From Salinactinospora qingdaonensis (GTDB lineage Bacteria; Actinomycetota; Actinomycetes; Streptosporangiales; Streptosporangiaceae): a stretch of 64,000 nucleotides of DNA. How positions within the stretch are numbered: the stretch's first letter is position 1; each line of letters begins with the position of its first letter. Below are positions 1 through 6,964 of the stretch, in pieces. A model generated the notes under the pieces. That model worked only from the letters and a program-made list of their open reading frames with translations, was not told the origin of the DNA and did not search any database. Location of the stretch: assembly GCF_039539445.1 (NCBI RefSeq), contig NZ_BAABDD010000009.1, positions 1 to 64,000 of the forward strand. The letters run 5' to 3'. The translations under genes and the position numbers were made by a program.

Positions 1-55
1 TATCCTCTGATCTGCGCAGACGGCGGATCTCGGCCCAGTCCTCCACAGTGATCAC
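1..55 (-). CDS. istA: IS21-family transposase IstA, N-terminal fragment (runs off the left edge)
   Basis: Read on the minus strand from base 55, the edge encodes VITVEDWAEIRRLRRSED and then leaves the window. The VEDWAEIRRL opening is typical of IstA transposases of the IS21 family, the DDE enzyme that works with the IstB ATPase. A GGAGGGG Shine-Dalgarno lies directly upstream. An in-frame GTG at base 46 is an equally possible start and is better spaced from it. Only about 18 residues are visible, so whether the gene is intact cannot be judged. Confidence 0.6.
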   Translation of the reverse strand, partial: MITVEDWAEIRRLRRSED

Positions 56-127
56 CCCTCCGATGATCAACCGGGGTGGTCAGATTTCACGCGACGTCAC
101 GTGGTCAGTATTGGCGCGTCGCCGACA
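1..127 (-). mobile_element. End of an IS21-like insertion sequence (partial)
   Basis: Upstream of the istA start there are two direct copies of a GTGGTCAG motif (near 70-77 and 101-108). IS21-family ends carry such multiple internal repeats for transposase binding. Read on the minus strand, the sequence TGTCGGCGACGCGCC ends at base 127, and IS21 ends usually begin with TGT. I therefore place the boundary near 127. The other end is outside the window, so no target duplication can be checked. Confidence 0.45.
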
Positions 128-158
128 GGTGGTTGTGTTTGGCGGGATGGGAGAGTGC

Positions 159-654
159 GTCGTTCGCTCGTGCCTCGATCGCTGCGCGATCTCAGCAGCC
201 TGAGGGGGCGCGGTGGCTGGGGTGACATGAGAAGTGTGGGGGCGCGGTAGTTGAGGCGCCCGAAGGGGATGCGGTGGTTGAGGTGGCGCGAGACATACGG
301 GCACACCGGAGGTGAGGGAGCATGAAACGAGGCCGGTGGCCGCCCGGGTGAAGGAACACTGCGCTAGGTCAGGACGCAACAAGCAGGCGACAACCTCCCC
401 GGATACGGGGCCTGGTGAGCACACCCGCCCAAGGACAGGCGGCACCCCCTGCGGCAGACACTCCGAGAGGCGACACCAAGCTAGGCCCCCAGGCACCCCC
501 TGCGGCAGCCCCGAGGGGCGGCGCCAGGCTAGGGCACCCGCTCCAGGCACAGTCCGGACTCCTGTGGGGCCGCGGCGCTATGGCACCCGCCCCAGGCACA
601 GCTCACCCCTGGCTGCTGAGATCGCGAAGCGATCGAGGCACGAGCGACGGGAAA
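159..654. repeat. Paired hairpin repeat 1 (arm B forward 159-200, arm A reverse 611-654)
   Basis: Two copies of a roughly 42-bp repeat face each other. Both share CTCGTGCCTCGATCGC, a 3-nt loop and GCGATCTC followed by GCAGCC, so each arm alone folds into a 6-bp hairpin. Arm B begins GTCGTTCGCTCG. Arm A, on the other strand, begins TTTCCCGTCG. Compared with the other four pairs the whole unit is inverted. Secondary motifs shared with the other copies lie inside, for example a GTGAAGGAAC-type box at 335-357. No believable gene lies between the arms. Confidence 0.85.
441..545. repeat. 51-bp tandem repeat inside paired repeat 1
   Basis: GGCACCCCCTGCGGCAG occurs at 441-457 and again at 492-508, and the bases after each copy are also similar (a CCGAG core, then CCAGGCTAGG or CCAAGCTAGG). 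This gives a 51-bp unit repeated twice. A weaker third copy begins near 546. Open frames cross it, but their codon choice and composition do not look like a protein. Confidence 0.6.
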
Positions 655-691
655 CACCACACGTCTCCCTCAGCCCAAACCCACACAGCGC

Positions 692-842
692 CGAAGGCCC
701 GCACATGCGGGAATCGTCCCTCGCAGCACAAGCCCCACCCCAATGCGGGGTGGGGCTCCCCGCGCACGTGGGGATGGTCTGGGAGCCCCCAGGTTGTGCT
801 GGGCGCGCTCGATGTGCTCCCCGTGCACGTGGGGATGGTCCT
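692..842 (+). CRISPR. Decayed three-repeat type I-E CRISPR relic
   Basis: Three 29-nt units sit at 692-720, 753-781 and 814-842, exactly 61 bp apart, which is the 29+32 spacing of type I-E. The third, GTGCTCCCCGTGCACG..., differs little from the reverse complement of the repeat in the main array at 9993-11001. The second has a few changes. The first matches about 20 of 29 positions. Intervening spacers are 32 nt each (721-752, 782-813). The repeats run in the opposite direction to the main array. No leader or cas gene is visible. Confidence 0.7.
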
Positions 843-997
843 TAGCGCGGGGCTGTTGGGTGGTTGGTGGGGCTTGAGGTTAGGGAGTGCGGTTGCGTGG
901 GGTGCGACGTGACCGTGTGTCAGGGATACCCCCACAGGTCCCTGAGTCCGGCCCGGGTTCCTGCCGGGAGCGCTCGAATCGTGGAGGGACCGCTGCG

Positions 998-1009
998 TAC
1001 TGTGGCGGT
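998..1009 (+). promoter_or_regulatory. Leaderless -10 box for the small membrane protein
   Basis: TACTGT at 998-1003 is followed by six bases and then the ATG at 1010. No Shine-Dalgarno precedes the ATG. This matches the TAnnnT-N6/7-start arrangement of leaderless actinobacterial genes and supports this start over the upstream GTG at 887. Confidence 0.5.
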
Positions 1010-1171
1010 ATGAAACGTATTCTCCTGACCGCACTCATAGTCCTCGTTGCCTTTGTCGCTGGTGGTTGGTTGCTCGGCCTGCTGGGTGGGCTGTTCAAGT
1101 GGGCGCTGATCATCGGCGCCATCGCGCTCGGTATCGCGGCGTTCAACAAGTACCTCAAGCCCAAGCGCTGA
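1010..1171 (+). CDS. Small two-helix membrane protein of unknown function
   Basis: The 53-residue product consists almost entirely of two hydrophobic helices (about residues 4-25 and 27-46). It has a basic N-terminus (MKR) and a basic tail (KYLKPKR), so both ends probably face the cytoplasm. The leaderless -10 box directly upstream supports the ATG at 1010. I do not recognise a family, although short proteins of this build are common in actinomycetes. It stands alone, next to the repeat-rich region. Confidence 0.65.
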   Translation: MKRILLTALIVLVAFVAGGWLLGLLGGLFKWALIIGAIALGIAAFNKYLKPKR

Positions 1172-1631
1172 GCCTCGACGGCTGCGGCGAAGCCCGGCGC
1201 GTCCTCACGTCCCCGTGGACCGTGCCCGGGGTGACGAGAATTCCAGTCGCGGCTTCGTTCGGCTGCGAGGGAACGTTGTCGTTTCCGGCGCCGTCGAATC
1301 GTTCGGTGAGATTTTGGCCTGAGGACAGGGCGGCGCCGGAGGCGACCGGCCCGTGCCGCTACCTCGTCGACTACCTCGGCAACGACGTCGGCGCCTTCGG
1401 CTTACGGCCGCGGCCGTCGCGTAAGGCTGCATCGCATGAGGCTGTTCGGGATCGCAGCGGGCCGCGCTGCCCGGCCCCACGGGCGCGGCGGCTCCCGAGC
1501 CTCCTTGAACCTCATGAGTGCACGGGCCCGCCGTCAGGTGGCGACCTCGGTCTCGGTCTCTTAGGGTGCCTTGAGCCGACAGCCAGGATGGAGATGTGGA
1601 TGTTCGTCACCGCCGAAGAAACCACGACACC
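1172..1631. other. Non-coding stretch, nothing assignable
   Basis: Open frames cross this 460-bp interval, but none has a start context, codon bias or composition that I would defend. I see no RNA gene and no strong hairpin. It probably holds the promoter region for the methyltransferase that follows. Confidence 0.5.
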
Positions 1632-2243
1632 GTGACGGGGCGTTCGGCGCGGGCGTGGCGGCGGGCGGCCCGCAACCAGTCTCCCCGAGGGGCCGCGGTC
1701 TACGCTCAGCACCGTCGCCGGCTGCTCGCGGAGCTGACCGGAACCGTCCTTGAGATCGGCCCCGGGTTCGGCCCTAACGGCGCCTATTTTCCGTCCGCTG
1801 TCCGCTGGGTGGGTCTGGAACCCAATCCTTACCTGCACGAGCGGCTGCGCCGCACCGCCCGAGGGCCGGTGCTCAGCGGTGACGCACAGCACCTGCCGCT
1901 TGCCGACCACAGCGTGGACGCCGTCGTCGCCACCAGCGTGCTGTGCTCGATCCCCGACCAGGATCGGGTGCTGGCTGAGATCGTCCGCGTGCTGCGTCCC
2001 CAGGGGCGCTACGTGTTCCTGGAACACGTCGCCGCCCCGCGCGGAACCTGGTCGCAAGGAGCGCTGCGGCTGGTGGCGCCGCTCTCGCGCCGACTCGACG
2101 CCGGCTGCGACCCCACCCGCGAAACCGGGCGCGCTATCGAAACCGCCGGATTCGCCACGGTGGAGATGGAAGAGTTCCTGCTGCCCGCGCCGTTGGGAGT
2201 CAAGATTCCCCACATAAACGGGTGGGCCACCACCGCCGGCTAG
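1632..2243 (+). CDS. Class I SAM-dependent methyltransferase
   Basis: The 203-residue protein has the Rossmann methyltransferase fold. Motif I is VLEIGPGFGPNGAYF, followed by the acidic GLEPNPY after strand 2, the DAQHLPL segment, and RVLRPQGRYVFLEH, a Methyltransf_11 signature. The substrate cannot be told from sequence; UbiE/COQ5-like small-molecule methylation is one possibility. I chose the GTG at 1632 because the resulting N-terminus (TGRSARAWRRAARN) resembles relatives and a GAAGAAA stretch lies upstream. An in-frame GTG at 1596 would add 12 residues. A weak terminator follows. Confidence 0.85.
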   Translation: MTGRSARAWRRAARNQSPRGAAVYAQHRRRLLAELTGTVLEIGPGFGPNGAYFPSAVRWVGLEPNPYLHERLRRTARGPVLSGDAQHLPLADHSVDAVVATSVLCSIPDQDRVLAEIVRVLRPQGRYVFLEHVAAPRGTWSQGALRLVAPLSRRLDAGCDPTRETGRAIETAGFATVEMEEFLLPAPLGVKIPHINGWATTAG

Positions 2244-2254
2244 GGGCCGCGCAC

Positions 2255-2277
2255 GCGCCCCGAGTTTTCGGGTGCGC
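2255..2277 (+). terminator. Possible terminator after the methyltransferase
   Basis: GCGCCCCGA pairs with TCGGGTGCGC across a short T-rich loop, with one bulged base. There is no clear U-tract, so this is tentative. Confidence 0.35.
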
Positions 2278-2472
2278 CTTGCCGAATGGTCACGCCGTGG
2301 GCCAAGGCGCACCGTCGCCATCGTTACCACAGCCGCACGTGCGTCCCGTCGCAGCGGTCGGCTGAGATGCAACCGCGCATGTCCATGCTGGGTATCCTCG
2401 TTTACAGTCCGTTTCGCCGTGCTGTGCCGAGGCGGGCCACCGAAAATCGTTATGGCTTGAGGCTGATCATCT

Positions 2473-3900
2473 GTGACTGACTCCCGTCCCGCCCGCCGTC
2501 CCAAGCGCCGTGGTCCGAAGCGTTCTGGCGGGCCGCCGGCGCCCAAGGACCCGGCGCGGCGGGTCGCCTACGACGTCTTGAGCGCTGTGGAGTCTCGGTC
2601 GGCCTACGCCAACCTGCTGCTTCCCTCGCTGCTGCGCGAGCGCGGGATCGCCGGTCGGGACGCCGCGCTGGCCACCGAGTTGACCTACGGTGCTTTGCGC
2701 ATGCAGGGCACCTACGACGCGATCCTGGACGCCTGCGTCGACCGGTCGTTGCGCTCGGTCGACACCGCTGTGCTGCCGCTGCTGCGCATGGGTGCCCACC
2801 AGCTTCTCTCCACCAACATCCCCGACCATGCTGCCGTCAGCGCGACCGTGGATCTTGCGCGCCGCACGGTGGGCCAACACCGCGCGCGTTTCGCCAACGC
2901 GGTGCTGCGCCGCGTGAGCGCCCGCGACTTGGAAGCGTGGCTGGAGATCGTCGCGCCGCAAGCCGAAGCCGACCCCGTGGGTCATCTCGCGGTGTTGCAC
3001 AGTCACCCGCGCTGGGTGATCGAGGCGTTCGCGGCGGCGCTGGGTGAGGAGATCACCGTCGACATGCCCGAGACGCGGCGGTTGTTGGCGGCCCACAACG
3101 AGCGTCCGCAGGTGACGCTGGCGGCCAAGCCGGGCCGGGCCGAGGTCGACGATCTGGTTGCCCAGGGGGCCGAGCGGGCGCGCTACTCGCCGTTCGCGGC
3201 CTACCTGCCCGAAGGGGACCCGGCCGCGTTGCCTGTGGTGCGCCAGCGCCGCGCCGGTGTGCAGGACGAGGCCAGCCAGTTGGTCACGTTGGCGCTGACG
3301 CGGGTGCGACTAAAAGGCGAGGACGCGCGGTGGCTGGATGCGTGCGCGGGGCCAGGAGGCAAGGCGACCCTGCTGGGGGGTTTGGCGGGCCAACGCGGCG
3401 CGCGCCTGCTGGCGGCCGAGCTTCAGCCCGCACGCGCCGGGCTCGTGGCCGGCGCGGTGGATCGCACCATCAACGACGCGGCGCGGGTGGTGGTCGCCGA
3501 CTCCACGCGCCCGCCGTGGCGCGCTGGCGCATTCGACCGTGTGCTGGTGGACGCGCCCTGCACCGGTTTGGGGTCGCTGCGGCGCCGGCCGGAGTCGCGG
3601 TGGCGGCGTTCGGCCGAGAGCGTGCCCGAGCTGGTCGACGCCCAGCGTGCTCTGCTGCGCAGCGCGTTGGACTCCACCCGCCGGGGCGGGGTGGTGGCCT
3701 ACGTGACCTGCTCGCCGCACCTGGCCGAGACCAGCGGCGTCGTGGAAGCGATCACGTCCGAGCGCGACGATGCGGTGGTGCTGCGCGCGGCTGACCACCT
3801 ACCGGAGGTGCCCGACGTGGCTTCAGGGAACTTCCTGCAATTCTGGCCGCACCGCCACGGCACCGATGCCATGTTTCTGGCGCTGCTGCGTCGCCAGTGA
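2473..3900 (+). CDS. rsmB: 16S rRNA (cytosine-967-C5) methyltransferase RsmB
   Basis: RsmB (Sun/Fmu) methylates C5 of C967 in 16S rRNA, using SAM. The 475-residue protein starts with a basic tail (PKRRGPKRSG). It then has the NusB-like RNA-binding domain (about 29-160) and the Fmu methyltransferase domain. Visible motifs are the SAM loop DACAGPGGKATLLGG (about 288), the motif IV cysteine in DAPCTGLGSLRRRP (about 362) and the motif VI nucleophile in TCSPH (about 413). The GTG at 2473 has GAGG about 10 nt upstream. It lies just before rpe, an order common in actinomycetes. Confidence 0.96.
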   Translation: MTDSRPARRPKRRGPKRSGGPPAPKDPARRVAYDVLSAVESRSAYANLLLPSLLRERGIAGRDAALATELTYGALRMQGTYDAILDACVDRSLRSVDTAVLPLLRMGAHQLLSTNIPDHAAVSATVDLARRTVGQHRARFANAVLRRVSARDLEAWLEIVAPQAEADPVGHLAVLHSHPRWVIEAFAAALGEEITVDMPETRRLLAAHNERPQVTLAAKPGRAEVDDLVAQGAERARYSPFAAYLPEGDPAALPVVRQRRAGVQDEASQLVTLALTRVRLKGEDARWLDACAGPGGKATLLGGLAGQRGARLLAAELQPARAGLVAGAVDRTINDAARVVVADSTRPPWRAGAFDRVLVDAPCTGLGSLRRRPESRWRRSAESVPELVDAQRALLRSALDSTRRGGVVAYVTCSPHLAETSGVVEAITSERDDAVVLRAADHLPEVPDVASGNFLQFWPHRHGTDAMFLALLRRQ

Positions 3901-3995
3901 GGCTCGTCGGCTCGCTGTGGCCGGTGAGCGGGGGCGCGATGGGTGGATGCTCGTGCCGGGTCTGTCCCTTGCGCGGCCGTTGCGCCGGCGGGCTC

Positions 3996-4008
3996 TAGAC
4001 TCAGCGGT
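3996..4008 (+). promoter_or_regulatory. Leaderless -10 box of rpe
   Basis: TAGACT at 3996-4001 is followed by seven bases and the GTG at 4009, with no Shine-Dalgarno. A convincing -35 is not visible. The transcript is expected to begin at or next to the start codon. Confidence 0.55.
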
Positions 4009-4683
4009 GTGGCCATCCAGATCTCACCCAGCATCCTTTCCGCCGACTTCGCGCGGCTGGCCGACGAGGCCGCCGTTGTCGCCTCCTCCGCCGACTGGCT
4101 GCACGTCGACGTCATGGACAACCATTTCGTACCCAACCTGACGTTGGGGCTGCCGGTGGTGGAATCGCTGCGCAAGGCGGCGGCTGTGCCGTTGGACTGC
4201 CATCTCATGATCGAAGACCCCGACCGGTGGGCTCCCGACTATGCCGAGGTGGGCGCCGGCAGTGTCACGATTCACGCCGAGGCGGCCAAGTCGCCGATCC
4301 GCACGTTGCGCACGATCCGCTCCGCCGGGGCGCGCGCGGGGTTGGCGTTGAACCCGGCCACGTCGGTCGATGTCTATGCCGACCTGCTCGCCGAGGTTGA
4401 CATGCTGCTGGTGATGACGGTCGAGCCCGGGTTCGGCGGGCAGCCGTTTCTCGATTTGATGCTGCCCAAGATCCGTCGTGCCCGCGAGTTGATCTCCACC
4501 CGTGACACCGACGTGTGGCTCCAAGTCGATGGTGGTGTCAGTGACGAGACGATCGAGCGCTGTGCCGAGGCCGGCGCCGACGTGTTCGTGGCGGGCTCGG
4601 CGGTGTACAAATCCGCTGATCCGGCTGCGGCCGTCGACGCGCTGCGGGCGCAGGCCCAGCGGGTGACCGCTGTCGGCGTTTGA
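4009..4683 (+). CDS. rpe: Ribulose-phosphate 3-epimerase
   Basis: Rpe interconverts D-ribulose 5-phosphate and D-xylulose 5-phosphate in the pentose phosphate pathway. The 224-residue TIM barrel shows the N-terminal signature QISPSILSADFARL, the metal/catalytic segment HVDVMDNHFVPNLT, the histidine in CHLMIEDP, the MTVEPGFGGQ phosphate-side loop, and the catalytic aspartate in QVDGGV. I chose the GTG at 4009 because homologues begin here and the leaderless promoter abuts it. A longer frame from 3943 adds 22 residues unlike the family. A strong hairpin terminator follows. Confidence 0.96.
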   Translation: MAIQISPSILSADFARLADEAAVVASSADWLHVDVMDNHFVPNLTLGLPVVESLRKAAAVPLDCHLMIEDPDRWAPDYAEVGAGSVTIHAEAAKSPIRTLRTIRSAGARAGLALNPATSVDVYADLLAEVDMLLVMTVEPGFGGQPFLDLMLPKIRRARELISTRDTDVWLQVDGGVSDETIERCAEAGADVFVAGSAVYKSADPAAAVDALRAQAQRVTAVGV

Positions 4684-4708
4684 GGGGATTCCAGGGAGTT
4701 CGAGGCAG

Positions 4709-4762
4709 GCCGGGCCTCTTTTTCAGCGGTTGGCCGTTGGGTCGCTGAAGAGGAGGCCCGGC
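4709..4762 (+). terminator. Strong hairpin terminator after rpe
   Basis: Two 20-base arms (4709-4728 and 4743-4762) pair along their whole length with two G:T-type irregularities across a 14-nt loop. The stem begins GCCGGGCCTC. The tail is GTGTGTTT rather than a pure U-tract. Confidence 0.7.
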
Positions 4763-4935
4763 GTGTGTTTGGCCGTCACACCGTCGAACAACATCGACCG
4801 CAGGTGCGCGGTTGGGGGAGTCGAATGTGTGGGAGGGTGACTGTCCTCCTTAGTTACTGATTGGTAAGCTCGCGGGTCACTGTGACGGCGATCTCATTGG
4901 CGCCGTACGCGACGGTGACTGCGCGAGGTGCGGTA

Positions 4936-5958
4936 ATGGATGCGATCTGGGGCGCCGAAACCGGGATCATCGCCGGGATTCAGGCCATCGGCGACTGGCT
5001 CACACTCCCGGCCACAGCGGTCTCGGCCCTGGGCGGCGAACTGTTCTACCTGGCAGCGCTCCCCCTGCTGCTGTGGTGTGTCAACGCCGGCCTCGGAGCG
5101 CGGCTGTCGGTGTTCTTGACGGCCGGCGCCGCGGTCAACGCACTGTGCACGATCCTCGCCCACGCGCCGCGCCCCTACTGGTACAGCGTTCGGGTGCAGC
5201 CACTAGCCATGGCCACGACCTTCGGCCTGCCCACAGCCCAAGCCCAACTCCCCGTCACCCTCTGGGGCTACCTCGCGCTCAAGACCCGGTGGCGCTGGGC
5301 GGTGCCGGCAGCGCTGGCCGCCGCCATCCTCATCGCCTTCTCCGGTGTCTACCTGGGCACACACTTCCTCACCGCGGTCCTGGCCGGCATGGCGCTCGGC
5401 GTGGCAGCGCTATGGCTGATCCTGCGCTACGAGACAACGGTCCTGGCGTGGTGGCGCGGGCGCGCCCTGCGCGCACAGGTGGGACTAGCGCTGGCCGCCT
5501 CGCTGCTGGCGCCGCTGGCGGCCGTGGCCTGGCAAACGGTGGTCCATAGCCAATGGAGCGCGCCCCAGGCGTGGACCGGCGGCATCCCGCCGGAGGTCAC
5601 CGCCGCCTCGATGGAGCGCGTGTTCCTGGTGGCCGGAGCCATGTTCGGGGCGCTGGCCGGCCTTTCCGTGCTGGCGGCGCGCGGCTGGTACAGCGCCGCG
5701 GGCTCCCTCGTCTCCCGAGCAGCCCGCTATGTGATAGGTATCACGATCCTGGTGCTGTTCTTGGTGGCCTTCCAAATGACCGTGCCCGACACGCAGGGAA
5801 TCTTGACGCCGATCCGCGACTACCTCTGCTACGCCGTGGTCGCGGGATGGATCTCGCTGGGGGCGCCGGAGCTGTTCATCGCCCTCAAACTCGCCCAGCG
5901 CCCGGCGGAAACCCACCCGAGCCCACCGCCCACACCCCAGCAGGCTCCCCCCTCCTGA
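4936..5958 (+). CDS. PAP2-like membrane protein with degraded catalytic motifs
   Basis: The 340-residue protein has about eight to nine membrane helices and the layout of the PAP2 (type 2 phosphatidic acid phosphatase) superfamily. In that family the active site is K-x6-RP, PSGH and SR-x5-H-x3-D. Here the first motif keeps RP (APRPYW) but has Thr for Lys. The second reads LPTAQAQ, without the Gly-His. The third reads SGVYLGTHFLTA, keeping His but losing Arg and Asp. It is therefore probably not a working phosphatase, although the frame is intact. The ATG at 4936 has GAGGTG five bases upstream. Confidence 0.85.
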   Translation: MDAIWGAETGIIAGIQAIGDWLTLPATAVSALGGELFYLAALPLLLWCVNAGLGARLSVFLTAGAAVNALCTILAHAPRPYWYSVRVQPLAMATTFGLPTAQAQLPVTLWGYLALKTRWRWAVPAALAAAILIAFSGVYLGTHFLTAVLAGMALGVAALWLILRYETTVLAWWRGRALRAQVGLALAASLLAPLAAVAWQTVVHSQWSAPQAWTGGIPPEVTAASMERVFLVAGAMFGALAGLSVLAARGWYSAAGSLVSRAARYVIGITILVLFLVAFQMTVPDTQGILTPIRDYLCYAVVAGWISLGAPELFIALKLAQRPAETHPSPPPTPQQAPPS

Positions 5959-6115
5959 ACAGCCCGAACGCCGGCGGGGCGTGCCCGCTGCCCCCGGTGA
6001 CGCCCTGGCTTCTCCCCGAATGCTCGCTTTCGAGCCGGCGGCTCGCGAAAACCACCCCCACCCTGTTCCGGGAATAGCCCGTCATGGCAAACTTGTTTCC
6101 GCACACATTGTGAAA

Positions 6116-6246
6116 CCGCGTGCTCCGGGGTCGGTGAAAGTCCGAACCGGCGGTGACAGTCCGCGACCCGGCCGAAGCCATCGGCCGGTTGAACCGGTGA
6201 AATTCCGGTACCGACGGTGAAAGTCCGGATGGGAGGCAGCGCGCGT
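6116..6246 (+). ncRNA. FMN riboswitch (RFN element)
   Basis: The aptamer carries the conserved RFN blocks in order: a GGGGTCGGTGAAAGTCCG segment (from 6127), GGCGGTGACAGTCCGCGACCC (with one mid-break), a variable hairpin near 6171-6188, GAACCGGTGAAATTCCGGT, CCGACGGTGAAAGTCCGGATG, and the closing GGGAGGCAGCGCGC. It binds flavin mononucleotide and shuts off the riboflavin genes downstream. It lies 100 bases before ribE with nothing coding between. Confidence 0.95.
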
Positions 6247-6338
6247 GGAACCGGCCCCTGGCCGTCGTGGCACGACCGGTTCCTGGCGGCAGGAGCCGCC
6301 TAGCCACATCCCCGGAGCCTGACCAGGTAAAGGGGATG
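6247..6338 (+). promoter_or_regulatory. Riboswitch expression platform with Shine-Dalgarno sequestering stem
   Basis: After the aptamer come a GGAACCGG/CCGGTTCC stem (6247-6254 with 6276-6283), a GGCGGC-AGGA-GCCGCC hairpin (6285-6300), and CATCCCC (6307-6313), which can pair with GGGGATG (6332-6338). The last arm holds the ribE Shine-Dalgarno, about ten bases before the GTG at 6347. This points to translational control. No U-tract supports a terminator mechanism. Confidence 0.6.
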
Positions 6339-6346
6339 GTTCCGCC

Positions 6347-6964
6347 GTGTTCACCGGAATCGTAGAGGAGCTGGGCGAGGTCACCGCGATCACGCCCGTC
6401 GGCGATAGCCCCGGCGAGGCAGCGCGGATCACGATCCACGCGCCCACCGTCACCTCCGATCTCGCCCACGGAGACTCAGTCGCGGTCGAGGGCGTCTGCG
6501 TCACCGTCACCGACATCTCCGGCGCCAGCTTCAGCGCCGACGTTATGAAGGAAACGCTCGACCGCTCCCACCTCGGCGCGCTCCAGCCCGGCACACCGGT
6601 CAACCTCGAACGCGCCGCCCACGTCTCCGCCCGCATCGGCGGGCACATCGTGCAGGGCCACGTCGACGGCATCGGCCACATCATCGAACGCACCCCCGGC
6701 ACCGAGTGGGAGAGCGTCCGCATCGCGCTGCCCGCGCACCTGTCCCGCTACGTCGTCGAGAAGGGCTCCATCGCCGTCGACGGCATCAGCCTCACCGTGG
6801 CCGCCCTCGACGCCGACTCCTTCACCGTCGGCCTCATCCCCACCACGCTCGACCGCACCACCCTGGGACGCAAGGAGCCCGGCGCCGCCCTCAACCTTGA
6901 GGTCGACGTCCTCGCCAAATACGTCGAACGCCTCATCGGTGACCGTTCGCAGGTCGCGTCATGA
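6347..6964 (+). CDS. ribE: Riboflavin synthase, alpha subunit
   Basis: The enzyme dismutates two 6,7-dimethyl-8-ribityllumazine molecules to riboflavin plus the pyrimidinedione precursor. The 205-residue protein begins MFTGIVEELGEV and contains two lumazine-binding repeats (about 1-97 and 98-190). Each has a GDSVAVEGVCVTV- or GSIAVDGISLTV-type motif. The GTG at 6347 has an AGGGGA Shine-Dalgarno that the riboswitch platform can mask. The stop overlaps the next start (ATGA at 6961), so translation of ribBA is probably coupled. Confidence 0.97.
   Translation: MFTGIVEELGEVTAITPVGDSPGEAARITIHAPTVTSDLAHGDSVAVEGVCVTVTDISGASFSADVMKETLDRSHLGALQPGTPVNLERAAHVSARIGGHIVQGHVDGIGHIIERTPGTEWESVRIALPAHLSRYVVEKGSIAVDGISLTVAALDADSFTVGLIPTTLDRTTLGRKEPGAALNLEVDVLAKYVERLIGDRSQVAS

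Noticed and set aside
80..912. Several open frames through paired repeat 1
   Set aside because: They translate the repeat itself and give the same peptides (such as RSRSDRGTS or RSLRDLSS) as the unrelated copies elsewhere in the window.
1066..1635. 189-codon frame after the small membrane protein
   Set aside because: It overlaps the small gene in another frame, has no promoter or Shine-Dalgarno, and the product shows no recognisable features.
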